A stretch of DNA of 64,000 bases from Marinoscillum sp. (GTDB lineage Bacteria; Bacteroidota; Bacteroidia; Cytophagales; Cyclobacteriaceae), in assembly GCA_024305105.1 (NCBI GenBank), contig JAMWZA010000001.1, positions 1 through 64,000 of the forward strand, in the 5' to 3' direction. The notes below the pieces were generated by a model that saw only the letters and a program-made list of their open reading frames with translations, did not search any database and had not been told where the DNA came from. Below, one piece after another: positions 18,401 to 28,700 of the stretch (its first letter is position 1; every line of letters begins with the position of its first letter). Both the position numbers and the translations under genes were made by a program.

Positions 18401-18586
18401 TGTTGCACGCTTCAAATATTGATACTCGGTCCCGCCTGGATGATTTATGTTGCTGTTATTAGCGTTCGAATATCCAATAAAGTTCATCCCTGGAAATAGC
18501 TGAGGTAAGGTATATTGGGCATTAAGGTTTACCCATAGAATAAGGAAGAAAATCTGTAATAGAAATATTCTAATGCATCTTGACAT
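15428..18586 (-). CDS. T9SS-exported trypsin-like serine protease with LamG-type domain, paralogue
   Basis: A 1052-residue protein. Signal peptide 1-24; S1 protease domain at about 55-300 with triad H97 (LLLTAAHCLPS), D151 (TSDLALVEL) and S241 (KGSSGSGIY); then beta-rich linkers, a GEVEDY domain, the same LamG-like domain as its downstream neighbour, and a T9SS sorting domain (FSVFPNPASDQVNVLMEV). Its protease motif (TAAHC) is closer to the canonical S1 form than the neighbour's. It is first of three minus-strand genes and follows a strong terminator, so a promoter probably lies in 18587-18723. The catalytic domains have diverged while the LamG segment is identical. Confidence 0.87.
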   Translation of the reverse strand: MSRCIRIFLLQIFFLILWVNLNAQYTLPQLFPGMNFIGYSNANNSNINHPGGTEYQYLKRATGIIIDNDNGTDGFCSCTIVNSAPQQGKILLLTAAHCLPSRTAGAEVGLTISFNYEHPHALERGSMATDEYITRVFVVGGTIRLMDRTSDLALVELRKEGSEEWYENVFAAGWNASLGIDPNLNISHPARDHKKVFSNPEKSQLSLRKFMAGNDQIREGLFYETKGTWNGINTYPQKGSSGSGIYDSHGSLLGVLSAGDQTDQLSSAIANNWYNSESGASMRTYLDPDGHWLKTLPGGYLNDLVPTAGNFNLTLAADQLLETPGIHPSDPSMLSDQVSYLRPWMIFDDLNYVNTLESLLGIKLLNPDASPIQLTVHALLKDEATGEYFEKLIFGSIADNTVDEGAEGFRMSSWQCGTDLVGIAPCERQEDQHWWPIQQFLGNSIDYIATIARAFVTGAREAGDIQSIKDAKIPVIIRLKNLGTSSAQVQALSYPGEVPTNALQLFRPDQVSNQFQSYKYRSSSGEHSDPLYIDQLTVSQDDQIVGDIETGNNGGYLNLVNPNFRIGKVKVSWSQTFKKEIELKLNVVNQVFPYNYKIWVDYFNTEELEGRRDLDLEDPSQSYTYNFVDDPVAHPLEEVAAGFASDGLVTLTYQLPTARELQLEPGQSRKTRLRVAVSNELLSQNGEYNLGEVEDYLIELVAPTNQEIVEATESSVSKRAHLTGRPSADLTCDNSDEAPADDLEAGTHDFGLFEITGCPSGDCYNTSNKVTYGSSIAFVGSNILQLDQCNAFISQAFAERTVAMWIYPTENGLVEMLYDEGGAQDGLAIRLNNGMIEAQIASNGQELRTTSNTSLVMNQWHHIMVVYDDGKLLIYQNDDPAIETDGSSSFTSIPDHSDPSAVGGSLGTNAFGETPSNFTGLVNNVIIWNYAVPITYALAKYRLYYSGTSSSARLVDQVGQEEAEVESQEPVFSVFPNPASDQVNVLMEVRKAGPFTLKIFDLNGKQVYEMKRDYISEGHQLVSLKSLNLLPATYILKVRSGNQLRKETILIN
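15715..16517. repeat. 803-bp repeat, copy 2 (LamG-coding)
   Basis: Partner of 12572..13374; see that entry. Confidence 0.92.
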
Positions 18587-18723
18587 TGTTCTCAGGGATT
18601 AATAGCTGTATATCTAACGATTAAGAAGATGACTATACATGAGCAACTACAGGTGCTTTTGATATTCATAGGACGACATTACGGTACAGCTCATAAGCAT
18701 TCTGTTACTTAAATTTCAATTAA

Positions 18724-18755
18724 AAGAGGCGCTCCAGATCCATGGAGCGCCTCTT
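18724..18755 (-). terminator. Strong Rho-independent terminator of the giant GH53 gene
   Basis: A perfect 13-bp stem AAGAGGCGCTCCA / TGGAGCGCCTCTT with a 6-nt loop, followed on the minus strand by TTTAATT. It lies 10 nt after the stop of the 18765 gene and separates it from the protease genes. Confidence 0.85.
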
Positions 18756-18764
18756 AGTTATACA

Positions 18765-21700
18765 CTAGTGCTGAATGATCAATTGCTGAGAAATGATCTG
18801 ATCGCTTCCTGTAATCTTCAACGCATAAACCCCTGAAGCCAGTGACGATACAGACAAGACTGTATGATTTACACCACTACTTAAAATCAATTCCGATTCA
18901 TACACTACATTTCCCTTGAGGTCTATCAATGTCAACTCATACGACTCACTCTCCGGAACTTCAATCTGGATATTGGTTATGCCATCCCTGACCGGATTTG
19001 GATACACATTGACAGACCAATCAGCTCCGAGCACATCTTCTTCCTCTTCAGCAATCCTTGCGCCCGAAGCTGGATTTAAGAACAGATTGGCCAACCTCAC
19101 ACCAATCATACGATAGGAATCATGATCCCAATGTACTCCAGTGTCTTTTGTATTGTTGTCCTGACCGTCAAACGTACTCATCCCAGCGGCACTCGCAACC
19201 CGTATATTTGGCGTGAGGTCCGCCATCGCATGATAAGCGGCATTGAGCTGAGTATGACTCCACTCATCTCCCGCAGGTAAGTCCGGTCGATAAGACACTT
19301 CGGGGATCAAAAATAGCAGATCCTCATCGGCAAAATAAGATGCAAATTCATTGTAAAGAGCACGCGCCTTCTGAGCATAATTTAATTCGCCGTTATTGAT
19401 GCGCTGTGCATCATTTTCACCTTGCGCCCAAATGATCCCCTTAAAGTTAAGATTGGAGTATTGAGATACTGCTTCATTTACCCTCCTTAGCGTCTCATTG
19501 TACAGGTTTTCACCACCATAGCCAACAGAGAACTTGCCATACGCTTTTTTCTTAGCTTCAGATGGCACATAGTCCGGCATCCACTCGTCCAGATCTGTTC
19601 CTCCAATTGGGTTCACGATCAGACCAAGTTTTGTTGATCCATAAGTCGAGTCATTGTTTAAGGTCTGTGCAAAGGTCCATCCGAAACCAAGGGCTTGCGT
19701 AAACTGGATCTTACCTACCGAAGAGTACCTGGCCAATGCATTCTTTGCCTGTTCAAATTGGCCTTTCTCATTTAACAGGTAAGTCTTGGTTAATTCACCC
19801 GTCTCATCTCCGGTGAATTCGTCGTAGCAGTAGTTGCTTCCACAGCGCCCTTCCGCATTGGACTGTCCCAGGATCAGCCATACGTCCAGTGCCTCTGAGG
19901 TATTAGTGAGTGCCGTACCCCGCCTACCTTGCAAGTCATAGCTATCTACACGCCCCTGCTGCTCATCATCCCGATTGATCAGGTAAAACTGATCGATCTT
20001 ATCCCCGTCCTCGTTGATAAACTGGAACATCATCATATTGCTACCCGTGGTAGCGGTAAGCACGCCATATTTTTTCGCATAATGCGTGCCCTCCACCAAC
20101 GTAGCGGGATACTGTGCTGAATAGTCATTTTCGTTTCTACTACTACCACCAAGGCCCACATTAACGAACGGTACACCATTGACGTCATGGCGCTCATAAT
20201 AACTTGGCGAAGAAGAGACAAACAAATCCACCCCCATGGCTTTGAAATCCCAATTATTGAGAAAATCACTTTTTAGTGTCGTAGTATAAGGAGAATAATA
20301 GCTCAGTACGACCTGATACTTCCTGGTGGAGGCCGCCACGCTCGTTTCAAGCCAGAGCTTCATCTGATCTGTAAAGGCATTAGCAGAAGGCAGGGTACTA
20401 GGCCCCACTCGATTGATGGTATTGAGCACAAAGTACTCGACATCATTGGAGGAAAAAGAGTAGTAGGTCTCGTTCTTACCGAAGAAATCAAGCCAAAACT
20501 CCTCACCGACTAAGCCTCGGTGACTAACTCCATCCTTATAGTCCGCCCTACCCACTACCGGAAACAAGCTCCCATTAGCCAGGTGATTTGCAAAAATGTT
20601 CTGAAAACTTGTATAGAAATCATTACTATTATTTGCCTGAGACGGATACTGTATATTACCTAGTGTGACAATTGTGCCCGGTTCGATCGAATTAATGAGC
20701 GATTTTAGTTTGCTCATTTGGGGAGTTTCATTATAACCGATATTACCCATGAGCACCATTTTATTGGCTACCACTCCAGTGAGGTTGTCAGGACAAGCTC
20801 CATCGCAAAAAGCCTCCATGCCCCCTCCCTCGGCCAATATATTGAGTCCGTCGGAAGGCACTCCATGTTCGAAAGTAAAAAAGCTCATATTCTCCCAGCC
20901 TGACCCAACAAGGTCTTTGGTAGGTACGGTTTCATTATCAGATCCAACCCAAAAAGGCTCCCAATAGAGCAATCCACTACCACCATCTGTGCTTTTCAGC
21001 ATGTCTATTAGCGATAGTAGCCACTGCTTTTGGAGGTTATCACTTGTCACTTTAGGGAATCCCCTACCATCCTGTACGTCATTCCATTCTTGTCCCCGAT
21101 ATCCAAAACCCATTTGATTTTTGGAACAATCACTGTAATCATAGGAACGCGGAAAGGCGGTTTCAACAATAACGGTAGGTAAACCGGTTACGGTCTTAAT
21201 ATTGCCAATAATTCCAGATAAGGTTGCAATGTTAACACTCGGTGTATTATTCTCCATTTCTAATGGCTCTGCCTCAGCCAGATAGTAGCTCATGCCTAAA
21301 AAGTCAATTAAACCACGATTAATCACTTCGGTCCCAATACCATTGTCAGATCTGTTTATCCAGGATTCCCCGGGAACATTGCCATCGGTGTATAGTGCCT
21401 TTTTAATCCAATCTTGCGCCCGGTAAGTGCCGGCTATATGAACCATCGTTTTGATGTCTACACTATTGTTTGTAGCAAAGCTTTTTACAGCTTGCAGCCC
21501 TGCATTGAGAAGTCGAGCATTTCTGTCCCAGTTAATCGTAAACTTGGAACCGTTCATTTGGGCTTCAGTCACTCCTATCTCACTGGCAATCTGAGCTACA
21601 GTAAGCTTTTCATATTCATCTGATAGTAGAATATTACTATTGGTCTCATTCCCTACTTGCACGTAATCGGGGGTAGCTCCGGCAGCAATCAATGTTTGCA

Positions 21701-24700
21701 GCGTATTTGTTACGTAATTTGCTATGGTTGATTCCAAGGTATTCACATCAGGTATCTGACCACTTACTTTCCAGCTTTCCGGGATGATGTTGGCACCCGG
21801 GTCGGTCCAGGTATCAGACATGTGAAGATCCAATAGTACCTTTAATCCTTTAGCTTTCGCTCGTTGGATTTGTGTTTTGACCTCATCAATACGTGAGAAA
21901 TCATAGCTTGTGCCGACAGCACTTGATGGTACCTGACAAAACTGGTCACCAGAACTCTCGTATACAGGATCTACCCATAACCTTAATCTGACCGTGTTCA
22001 TCCCATAGTCGCTGATAAGCTCATAGGGGTCGACACTCGTCTGACCATAACCCCAGCTAATGCCTTTGGCCTCCAGATTGGGTACGCTGGACATATCTGC
22101 TCCCGCCATCCAGTCTTGTGGCAACTCGCCCGGTGTTATGTACTTGGCAATGTGAATGGGCTCTGTCGGGTGGTCAGGGTCTGTTACGTTCACTTTGATC
22201 TCGCCGGTAGCCAGATCATCTTCATGAATGAGCTTGACCTGACCAGAGCGTAGCTTCCAGTAGAAATCGTATTTTTTCTTTTGGAGATCAGTGAACTCTG
22301 GCAAGAGCTGGTTGGTAGCAGTGACATAACTATCATAAGCCTGCTCAGTGTCGTGTAGTCCGAAAGCATTTCCAGAAAAAGCTCCCTGATTATTATCAAA
22401 AATAGCTGCAAGCTTATTCAGGGTTTTGATATTGGTTCGTGTGCGGTAGCCCTTCCACTGCGTTTGGGACACCCATGGAAGCCTCACCTGCCAGGGCTCG
22501 ATGAGATTGGAATGACTATCGAAATAGGCCTTGACCTTACTATTTACTCCCCCTTCATCTTTGATAATGTTGTAGCCAGGTATGTCCGTGATCACTTTAG
22601 GGTCTGGTCCAGGCATGTAATGAAGAATCCAACTTGACGGATACCAATCATCTAACTGCTCTGGCAATTGCGATAAATCTGTTGATGGTAGTACCAAGAT
22701 ATCGCGCTCATCATGATTAAAACCATTCGGCTTGACCCAACTAAAGTTGGTGTTGAAGTCATTTTGAGGGCCATAGCGATTGGTCTTAGTGCCAGGCGTC
22801 ATCCCTGCTATTCCTTTTTGTGCTTTTGGCCCCTCGCTGTAGGTAAACTGACTGTAAATCTCATCAACCACGGCTAGCTTCACTGGATTGAGGTTGGGTG
22901 TAGTACCTCCATTGGCCTGAGTCGCCCATTCTGCTATCCAGTCTTTTTGCAGGGCTGTCAGCTCAGTGATTTTGATTTTACCCAAGGAATGCTCGGCCGT
23001 GTTCGTCCGGTCATTGGTTTTGTCGTAGGCATAGCTAGACGGCTTTACGATTACTTTAGCCTTGACTGAGCTTGCTCCATTGTAAACACATTTTAAGAAG
23101 TACGTACCTGCATTGGCGAACGTATAAGTGAGGTGGCGTCCATCCCCAACCGGAGCACCCGATATACCACCGGGATCGGCCGATAGGTACCACTTAATTC
23201 TATTCTGAAGGTAAGCATCATCCAGGCGCTTGCTCATAAACCGCTCGGACAGATAGAAGTCCACATCATAGTGCAGAAATGTATGCGGATCTGCATCCAT
23301 GATGTTGAAGCTCACCTCCTGGCCTTGCTCAAATACATAAGGAAACTCCTTGGTGCGACCGATCTCTTCCGGATAAATGCCGGCCAGCTCATCTGTCAGT
23401 TTATTGTTGAAATCCCTCAGGTACCAAAAATTCCCTTCGCCTCTTCCTTCTTTAAGATCTACTCCAGGAGGTATATTACCATCAGCATAAAAATCCTTGT
23501 AACCATTACTCCCTGGTACGGACAGAAACCTCAGCTGAATTTCCAATAATTCCTTACCCGCGATGATCACCTTCTCACTACTCTGGGAAAACTGATAATA
23601 GACAGTAATCTCATGATAGCCAGATCCTTCGATATTAAAATTCTCTGTCCAATTGCCGTTATTGGTATTTTGTGGATTAAACTTTCTAGCAAACACTTCC
23701 AGGTGACCCAGAGGATTCTCATAGCTATATTCCATGACCAACTTGTTCTTGAACGCTGTGGTCATTCCTGATACATTCATCGTGTAGGGCACATTTTGTT
23801 GAAAAGCCGCCGGGCTGTTTTCGCCCGATATGCTATAAAATGGCTTATCGATAGCACCTGTACCTGGAAGTTTTACATTCAAGCCGAGCGAATGCTCATC
23901 GTAGCGGGAATCATCTATACCATTTATCGCGAAGGTTTGAAGCAGACCTGGCACTGGTATAGAAGATTCGGTGGCCTCTTTAAATTTTAGTGGTCGCTTT
24001 TTGTTGAAATAGTCTTTGTCTTCAGTAACGGACGGATCATGAACATACTGTTCTTTATCCAGTATTTCCGTCAGTATGTTACCTGCTTCCTCACCATACC
24101 TTCTTAGCCAGTAGTCGTATAGCTCGGGGTTTGTTTCTTTAAGCTGAAACATACGGTTGCGCTGGTAAAAATTGACCATTATGTTGACTGGATCTAACGT
24201 TGGCCCCTCCTTCATCTCTTTCCAGTCTTCCTTTAGTTTTTGTAACAGATCCCGATTACCAACGGGATTGGCAGGATTGGTATTTTGCTCCAGGAGGACG
24301 ATCTCATCACCATCTAATCCTGAGACTATCCGGTAATCATCCGCATTGTAATCATACCCCGTAAAGTCTTTTATTTTTTGAGAAATCCAGTCACTCCAGC
24401 TTCCAGGCGTAGTTCGCGACTTATCCCAGGAGGTGATCAGCTCTACATTCAGTCCTTCCTTTTGGTTATTTCGCTGCTGCTGTACGGTCTCACCTCCACC
24501 TATATCGAATGATTGTCGACCAAATTTGGCCGCATCTTTAAATTTCTCAAACGCTATATTGCCATTTGCCGAGCTGGCAGGGTCATAGGCCGGAGCTCCA
24601 GCTTGCACATTGCCTTCTGCGATCCAGTAGTAGTAGAGTGTGCCGTTTGGATCGCTGGTGACAGGTGCTAAAGTCGGATACTGCTTATGTGCAGGGTCTG

Positions 24701-25628
24701 GATGCTTACGCAGCGCCACCCCATGTACCTGGCTATCAAAACCTATAAAGGGCTTGAAACCTGCCATGCGCTCCGGGGAATAGTAATACTTGCTCTCTCC
24801 TCCGGTACGAGCAAGCCATACCTCCCTGAGCCCACTCACCGTGAAGGTTGGGTCTGTGGTCTTAAATACCACCGAATCACCTACCTCCAGATCCAGAGTA
24901 GTCAGCTCATTGAGCGAATAACTGTTCTTCAATCCCCTGTCGCTATAATTATATACATCCACGACCACATCGTGTTCCTGCGCAAAAACGTATGGTGGTA
25001 CGCCTGGCACCTTCACCTTATGCACGATGGCATCCTGATAGGTGATCCTGAGTACTACCTTAAGCTTAGGATCTGAACTGACTGACCGGAAGCCCTTCTG
25101 CCAGTGGTAAGCCCGCATCATGGCACGCTTGTACTCATCCGTATCCCAGATAGTCACACGATCACTGTCATCTATTTTTGAAATTTCCTTGCTCGTATAG
25201 CTCTTATCAAGCATGGCCAGGGTGAAGCGTACCGGAACATTCGAGTCCGGATCATTAAACGCATAATAAGCAGATCGACTGTAGCTATTGGTATTGCTTT
25301 CTTCGGTATAAATCTTCAGGAGACTGTTGGTTCCGTTCAGATCTAAAACTTGCGTCTGGGTACCTATGGGTAGTGCCAGCAGTTCTACCTCTACAAAGCC
25401 GTCTGGTCCGGTCATTTCTGCCTGGATACCCCAGTCTGTGTCTTCTCCCGCCAACTCAAATAACTGCTCCAGATCCACATCTCTTGCTTCGGAGTAATAA
25501 AAATCTGGCACTAACTGACCGTAGGCAAGGCGACCACCACAGACCAGCATAAGTGACAATATCAGCCACCTACACACACTGGAGGCCCATATTCGTGCTT
25601 CCGTGGTATTATTTGTAAAATACTTCAT
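18765..25628 (-). CDS. Giant T9SS protein: GH53 galactanase + inactive metallophosphatase fold + SGNH esterase
   Basis: The track starts at a TTG (25634); the ATG at 25628 gives 2287 residues with a signal peptide (LILSLMLVCGGRLAYGQ). About 1-1165: no domain I can name, beta-rich, with a PKD/Ig-like turn (FANAGTYFLKCVYNG). About 1170-1600: GH53 endo-beta-1,4-galactanase (GADMSSVPNLEAKG; acid/base Glu in QVGNETNSN near 1329; nucleophile Glu in VIVETAFP near 1489). About 1630-1890: calcineurin-like metallophosphatase fold with all metal-ligand motifs altered. About 1917-2182: SASA/CE6-like SGNH esterase (LILGQSNAEG, IIWAQGEND, VHWDHDSYRM), apparently active. The end is a T9SS sorting domain (NVYPNPVRDG). 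Likely an extracellular enzyme for acylated beta-1,4-galactan. Confidence 0.85.
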   Translation of the reverse strand: MKYFTNNTTEARIWASSVCRWLILSLMLVCGGRLAYGQLVPDFYYSEARDVDLEQLFELAGEDTDWGIQAEMTGPDGFVEVELLALPIGTQTQVLDLNGTNSLLKIYTEESNTNSYSRSAYYAFNDPDSNVPVRFTLAMLDKSYTSKEISKIDDSDRVTIWDTDEYKRAMMRAYHWQKGFRSVSSDPKLKVVLRITYQDAIVHKVKVPGVPPYVFAQEHDVVVDVYNYSDRGLKNSYSLNELTTLDLEVGDSVVFKTTDPTFTVSGLREVWLARTGGESKYYYSPERMAGFKPFIGFDSQVHGVALRKHPDPAHKQYPTLAPVTSDPNGTLYYYWIAEGNVQAGAPAYDPASSANGNIAFEKFKDAAKFGRQSFDIGGGETVQQQRNNQKEGLNVELITSWDKSRTTPGSWSDWISQKIKDFTGYDYNADDYRIVSGLDGDEIVLLEQNTNPANPVGNRDLLQKLKEDWKEMKEGPTLDPVNIMVNFYQRNRMFQLKETNPELYDYWLRRYGEEAGNILTEILDKEQYVHDPSVTEDKDYFNKKRPLKFKEATESSIPVPGLLQTFAINGIDDSRYDEHSLGLNVKLPGTGAIDKPFYSISGENSPAAFQQNVPYTMNVSGMTTAFKNKLVMEYSYENPLGHLEVFARKFNPQNTNNGNWTENFNIEGSGYHEITVYYQFSQSSEKVIIAGKELLEIQLRFLSVPGSNGYKDFYADGNIPPGVDLKEGRGEGNFWYLRDFNNKLTDELAGIYPEEIGRTKEFPYVFEQGQEVSFNIMDADPHTFLHYDVDFYLSERFMSKRLDDAYLQNRIKWYLSADPGGISGAPVGDGRHLTYTFANAGTYFLKCVYNGASSVKAKVIVKPSSYAYDKTNDRTNTAEHSLGKIKITELTALQKDWIAEWATQANGGTTPNLNPVKLAVVDEIYSQFTYSEGPKAQKGIAGMTPGTKTNRYGPQNDFNTNFSWVKPNGFNHDERDILVLPSTDLSQLPEQLDDWYPSSWILHYMPGPDPKVITDIPGYNIIKDEGGVNSKVKAYFDSHSNLIEPWQVRLPWVSQTQWKGYRTRTNIKTLNKLAAIFDNNQGAFSGNAFGLHDTEQAYDSYVTATNQLLPEFTDLQKKKYDFYWKLRSGQVKLIHEDDLATGEIKVNVTDPDHPTEPIHIAKYITPGELPQDWMAGADMSSVPNLEAKGISWGYGQTSVDPYELISDYGMNTVRLRLWVDPVYESSGDQFCQVPSSAVGTSYDFSRIDEVKTQIQRAKAKGLKVLLDLHMSDTWTDPGANIIPESWKVSGQIPDVNTLESTIANYVTNTLQTLIAAGATPDYVQVGNETNSNILLSDEYEKLTVAQIASEIGVTEAQMNGSKFTINWDRNARLLNAGLQAVKSFATNNSVDIKTMVHIAGTYRAQDWIKKALYTDGNVPGESWINRSDNGIGTEVINRGLIDFLGMSYYLAEAEPLEMENNTPSVNIATLSGIIGNIKTVTGLPTVIVETAFPRSYDYSDCSKNQMGFGYRGQEWNDVQDGRGFPKVTSDNLQKQWLLSLIDMLKSTDGGSGLLYWEPFWVGSDNETVPTKDLVGSGWENMSFFTFEHGVPSDGLNILAEGGGMEAFCDGACPDNLTGVVANKMVLMGNIGYNETPQMSKLKSLINSIEPGTIVTLGNIQYPSQANNSNDFYTSFQNIFANHLANGSLFPVVGRADYKDGVSHRGLVGEEFWLDFFGKNETYYSFSSNDVEYFVLNTINRVGPSTLPSANAFTDQMKLWLETSVAASTRKYQVVLSYYSPYTTTLKSDFLNNWDFKAMGVDLFVSSSPSYYERHDVNGVPFVNVGLGGSSRNENDYSAQYPATLVEGTHYAKKYGVLTATTGSNMMMFQFINEDGDKIDQFYLINRDDEQQGRVDSYDLQGRRGTALTNTSEALDVWLILGQSNAEGRCGSNYCYDEFTGDETGELTKTYLLNEKGQFEQAKNALARYSSVGKIQFTQALGFGWTFAQTLNNDSTYGSTKLGLIVNPIGGTDLDEWMPDYVPSEAKKKAYGKFSVGYGGENLYNETLRRVNEAVSQYSNLNFKGIIWAQGENDAQRINNGELNYAQKARALYNEFASYFADEDLLFLIPEVSYRPDLPAGDEWSHTQLNAAYHAMADLTPNIRVASAAGMSTFDGQDNNTKDTGVHWDHDSYRMIGVRLANLFLNPASGARIAEEEEDVLGADWSVNVYPNPVRDGITNIQIEVPESESYELTLIDLKGNVVYESELILSSGVNHTVLSVSSLASGVYALKITGSDQIISQQLIIQH

Positions 25629-25665
25629 TGTCAAATGCTTTTAAGTAAATAAAAACACCCCTAAG

Positions 25666-25693
25666 CACCGGCGGCAGTCGCCCACCGCCGGCG
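25666..25693 (-). promoter_or_regulatory. GC-rich intercistronic hairpin
   Basis: CCGGCGG / CCGCCGG arms with a 10-nt spacer lie between the adhesin stop and the giant GH53 gene start; on the minus strand a TTTTT follows some 15 nt later. It could be an attenuator or weak terminator that uncouples the two genes, or a repetitive palindrome. Confidence 0.35.
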
Positions 25694-25712
25694 CACAGGT
25701 GATGCTCACTAA

Positions 25713-28700
25713 CTACTTTTCTGATATAAGTTGATTGACCAGTGCTTCCAGTCTGGCCAGCTTTTCGGCCTGGGCCTTAAGCTGCGCCTCTTGTGTGGCA
25801 ATGGTTTTCTCCTGAGCGGCTTGCATGGAAGTCATCGAAGTGATCTTCTTCTCCTGCGCGATGTTGTGCAGTACCTGCTCCTCGAGGTTTTTGAGCTGGC
25901 CTACCAGTACCTCCGGCACACGGTAGAATCCCTGCTCCTTGATCTCAGACTCGCTGATGACGCCTGGCAGGTGCTTGTGCTCCATGAGGAAGGTTTCCAT
26001 TTCTTCCAGAGATTTTAGGTCATAATCCTCCGCGAAGACATAATCTGCCCATTGGTCGGTGGAGGCTATGGCAAGATCTGTAGTAAGAATGCCGCCTGCA
26101 CCTGTTGATCCTGTACCATCGTTTGATACGAAAAGAGCAAATTGCTTAGCTGCTGCCGAGAAACTTGAATAATCCTTTTTTAAACCAACAAACAACTCAT
26201 TCGGAACCCAAACTTTTGGATTCTGATCGGTGGCATTATCAGTCAATAAGGCAAGCCCAGTATACCTTATTCCACTCACTTGCTTAGATATGGCGAAATC
26301 ATGACCATCTGTTCCCGGGGCGAATGTCATTGTATTACCGATGAAGTAATCTGATTCATTGGAACTATTACCATGCAATTGAATTATGCCACTAGCACTG
26401 TTAGACCTACCCAGATCCAATTTTGAATAATCCCGAGACTGGCCGGGGCTGATCCCGTAAGATTCCCTAGCCAAACTCATCACTTTACTTCCACTATTAT
26501 TACTACTACTTACAAGGTTAAAACTTAATGTTACATTATCATTACCATGTTTTGCTTCTATTTCAAAATCATGATGCCCAGTAGAGACGTTATCATATGG
26601 TGAAAACCTTAGCTTAGCGGGGTCATTTTCCTTGGTATAAATCTGTACATAATCTTTAAAATTACCTGCGCCAGGAAATATTCCCAACCTCCTGGAAGTA
26701 AAGACCGTGTCTGCATTATCCGGATCGATCACTGTGAAGTGGTCGGCTGTAATGGTGAGTTCCTCTTCGTCCGTGTCCGTAGCATCGCCATAGACCAGGT
26801 TACCTTTTAGACTAAGGTCTCCATAAACTTCCGTATCACCAGACAGATTAATACTGTTTGCCATTAGGTTTATCCTATTACCTTCCTTGTTGACATTTAC
26901 CGTTGCTGAATTTGCATCGCCTATTTGTACGGTTCTATTTCTAGCACCTAAGACTAAACTATTTCTAACGAACTCCTCACCCGTTTGTGGATTTATAATG
27001 CCGGTTCCTTCCTCTAGACCTCCGTCTATCGTAACAGTACCTCCCGTTGTACCAATTAAAAGAGCAGGTTGTCCGTTAGGGGGGAAGTCGTCAGCGTCAT
27101 ACCAATCATCACTTGAACCCTCGAAATAGGCATATGGCATTTTATTAGGAGCTACTTCTTGAGAGTAAGTAGTAATACCATTAATAGTTTCTTCCTTCAC
27201 TCCACCAGAGCCTATCGTCTGCCCATTCACCGTCAGGTCACCATCGACTTCTAGTGTGCCGAATACTCTTAGCTTCTTAGTTGTATTATTAGGATTACCT
27301 ACTAGTACGTCGTTTCCACCATAGTAATTTAAATATATGTTCCTGTCGGTTGGGGCATCCATATGAATATTTTGACCCGCTAATCCCTTATAGTTTCTGA
27401 AATAGGTGCTTGAAGTAGGATTCCGACCGATAAAATTATCAGCCTTTATTGCTCCACTTACTTCTAGCTTTTCAGTAGGATTGGAGACACCTATACCTAC
27501 GCTACCAGCTGTGGTAAGCTGACCTTCTGAAGTCACGAGAAATTTTGATCCATCGACCCCAACCTGAATCGAAGCGTCAGATCGAATGATCCCAGCTCCA
27601 CTGTAAAGATTTGTGCCGGAGGTTCTGATCCAGCTTGGATCAGTCATGATAAAGCCTTTATCGTACGAGCCAAAATTGTAGGTTTGTGCTATTGCTTTTC
27701 CTGAGATTTTTACATCGCCCACTACCTCTAGCTTTTCGCTGGGGCTAGTGGTGCCTATGCCTACGTTTCCCTGGTGCGAGATCACCATTCTGTCAGTGAG
27801 TGTAGACACATCCGTATTAGATGCCCTGGAAGTACTTCCTGTAGCAAATACCAGGTCAGCTTGTAAGTTTCCAGGATTTAGGTTCTTCCTGTAGATGTTT
27901 GCGGTCTGGGCCCCTCCACTGTTCTCAAAAGAAATACCCGCATCTTCATCATTATTGTTTGTTTTGATGGTCAATTGTTCACGGCTCTCACCTCGTATAA
28001 TACTCCTACCATCTACATCAAGCGACCCAAGCGACCCTGTAAGATTGGCTGCATTTAGGTTAGTAAGCTGCGAACCATCACCGATGAAGGCGGTAGCTTT
28101 TACATTGCCGGCTACATCCAGCTTTTCAGTGGGGCTGGTGGTGCCTATACCTACGCTACCCTGTACGATGAGGCCATTGTCATATTTAGTACCATAGTAT
28201 GCCTCTCCTATGGAAAGACCTCCGTCTATTCCTACGTGTGATTTAGCTAAAGCACCACTACCAGGAGCTAAAACAATACCCGTTCTGAAGGCTATCTTCA
28301 GCTGCTGGAAGTCACCAGACCAGGGACCTTCTTCTCTGTAAATACCGTAAAAATCATTGTTTTGCCAATAAAGCCCCTGCTTACCGTCTACTCCTACATT
28401 GTCTCCAAACGTAAGCTGGCCACTGCCCAAATCAAGTGTTCTCTTTGGGTTGGCAGTGCCTATACCCACTCTGCCAGTACCAGTTCCGTCTATCGTCATT
28501 ACGCGTTTTGATCCCAATGCATTCGTAGCATCTGTTCCCTGGTCCCATACATAAAAATCAATGGAATTGGAATTTTCACCTAAACTATTGTGCCTTGTTT
28601 TGATGGCATGCTGAAAACTAGTACCTCCGGCATATCCCAAAGCAATCTGGGTACCAGTAGTACTACCAGTAGGGCCTCCGCCTTTCAGGGTAATAGAATT

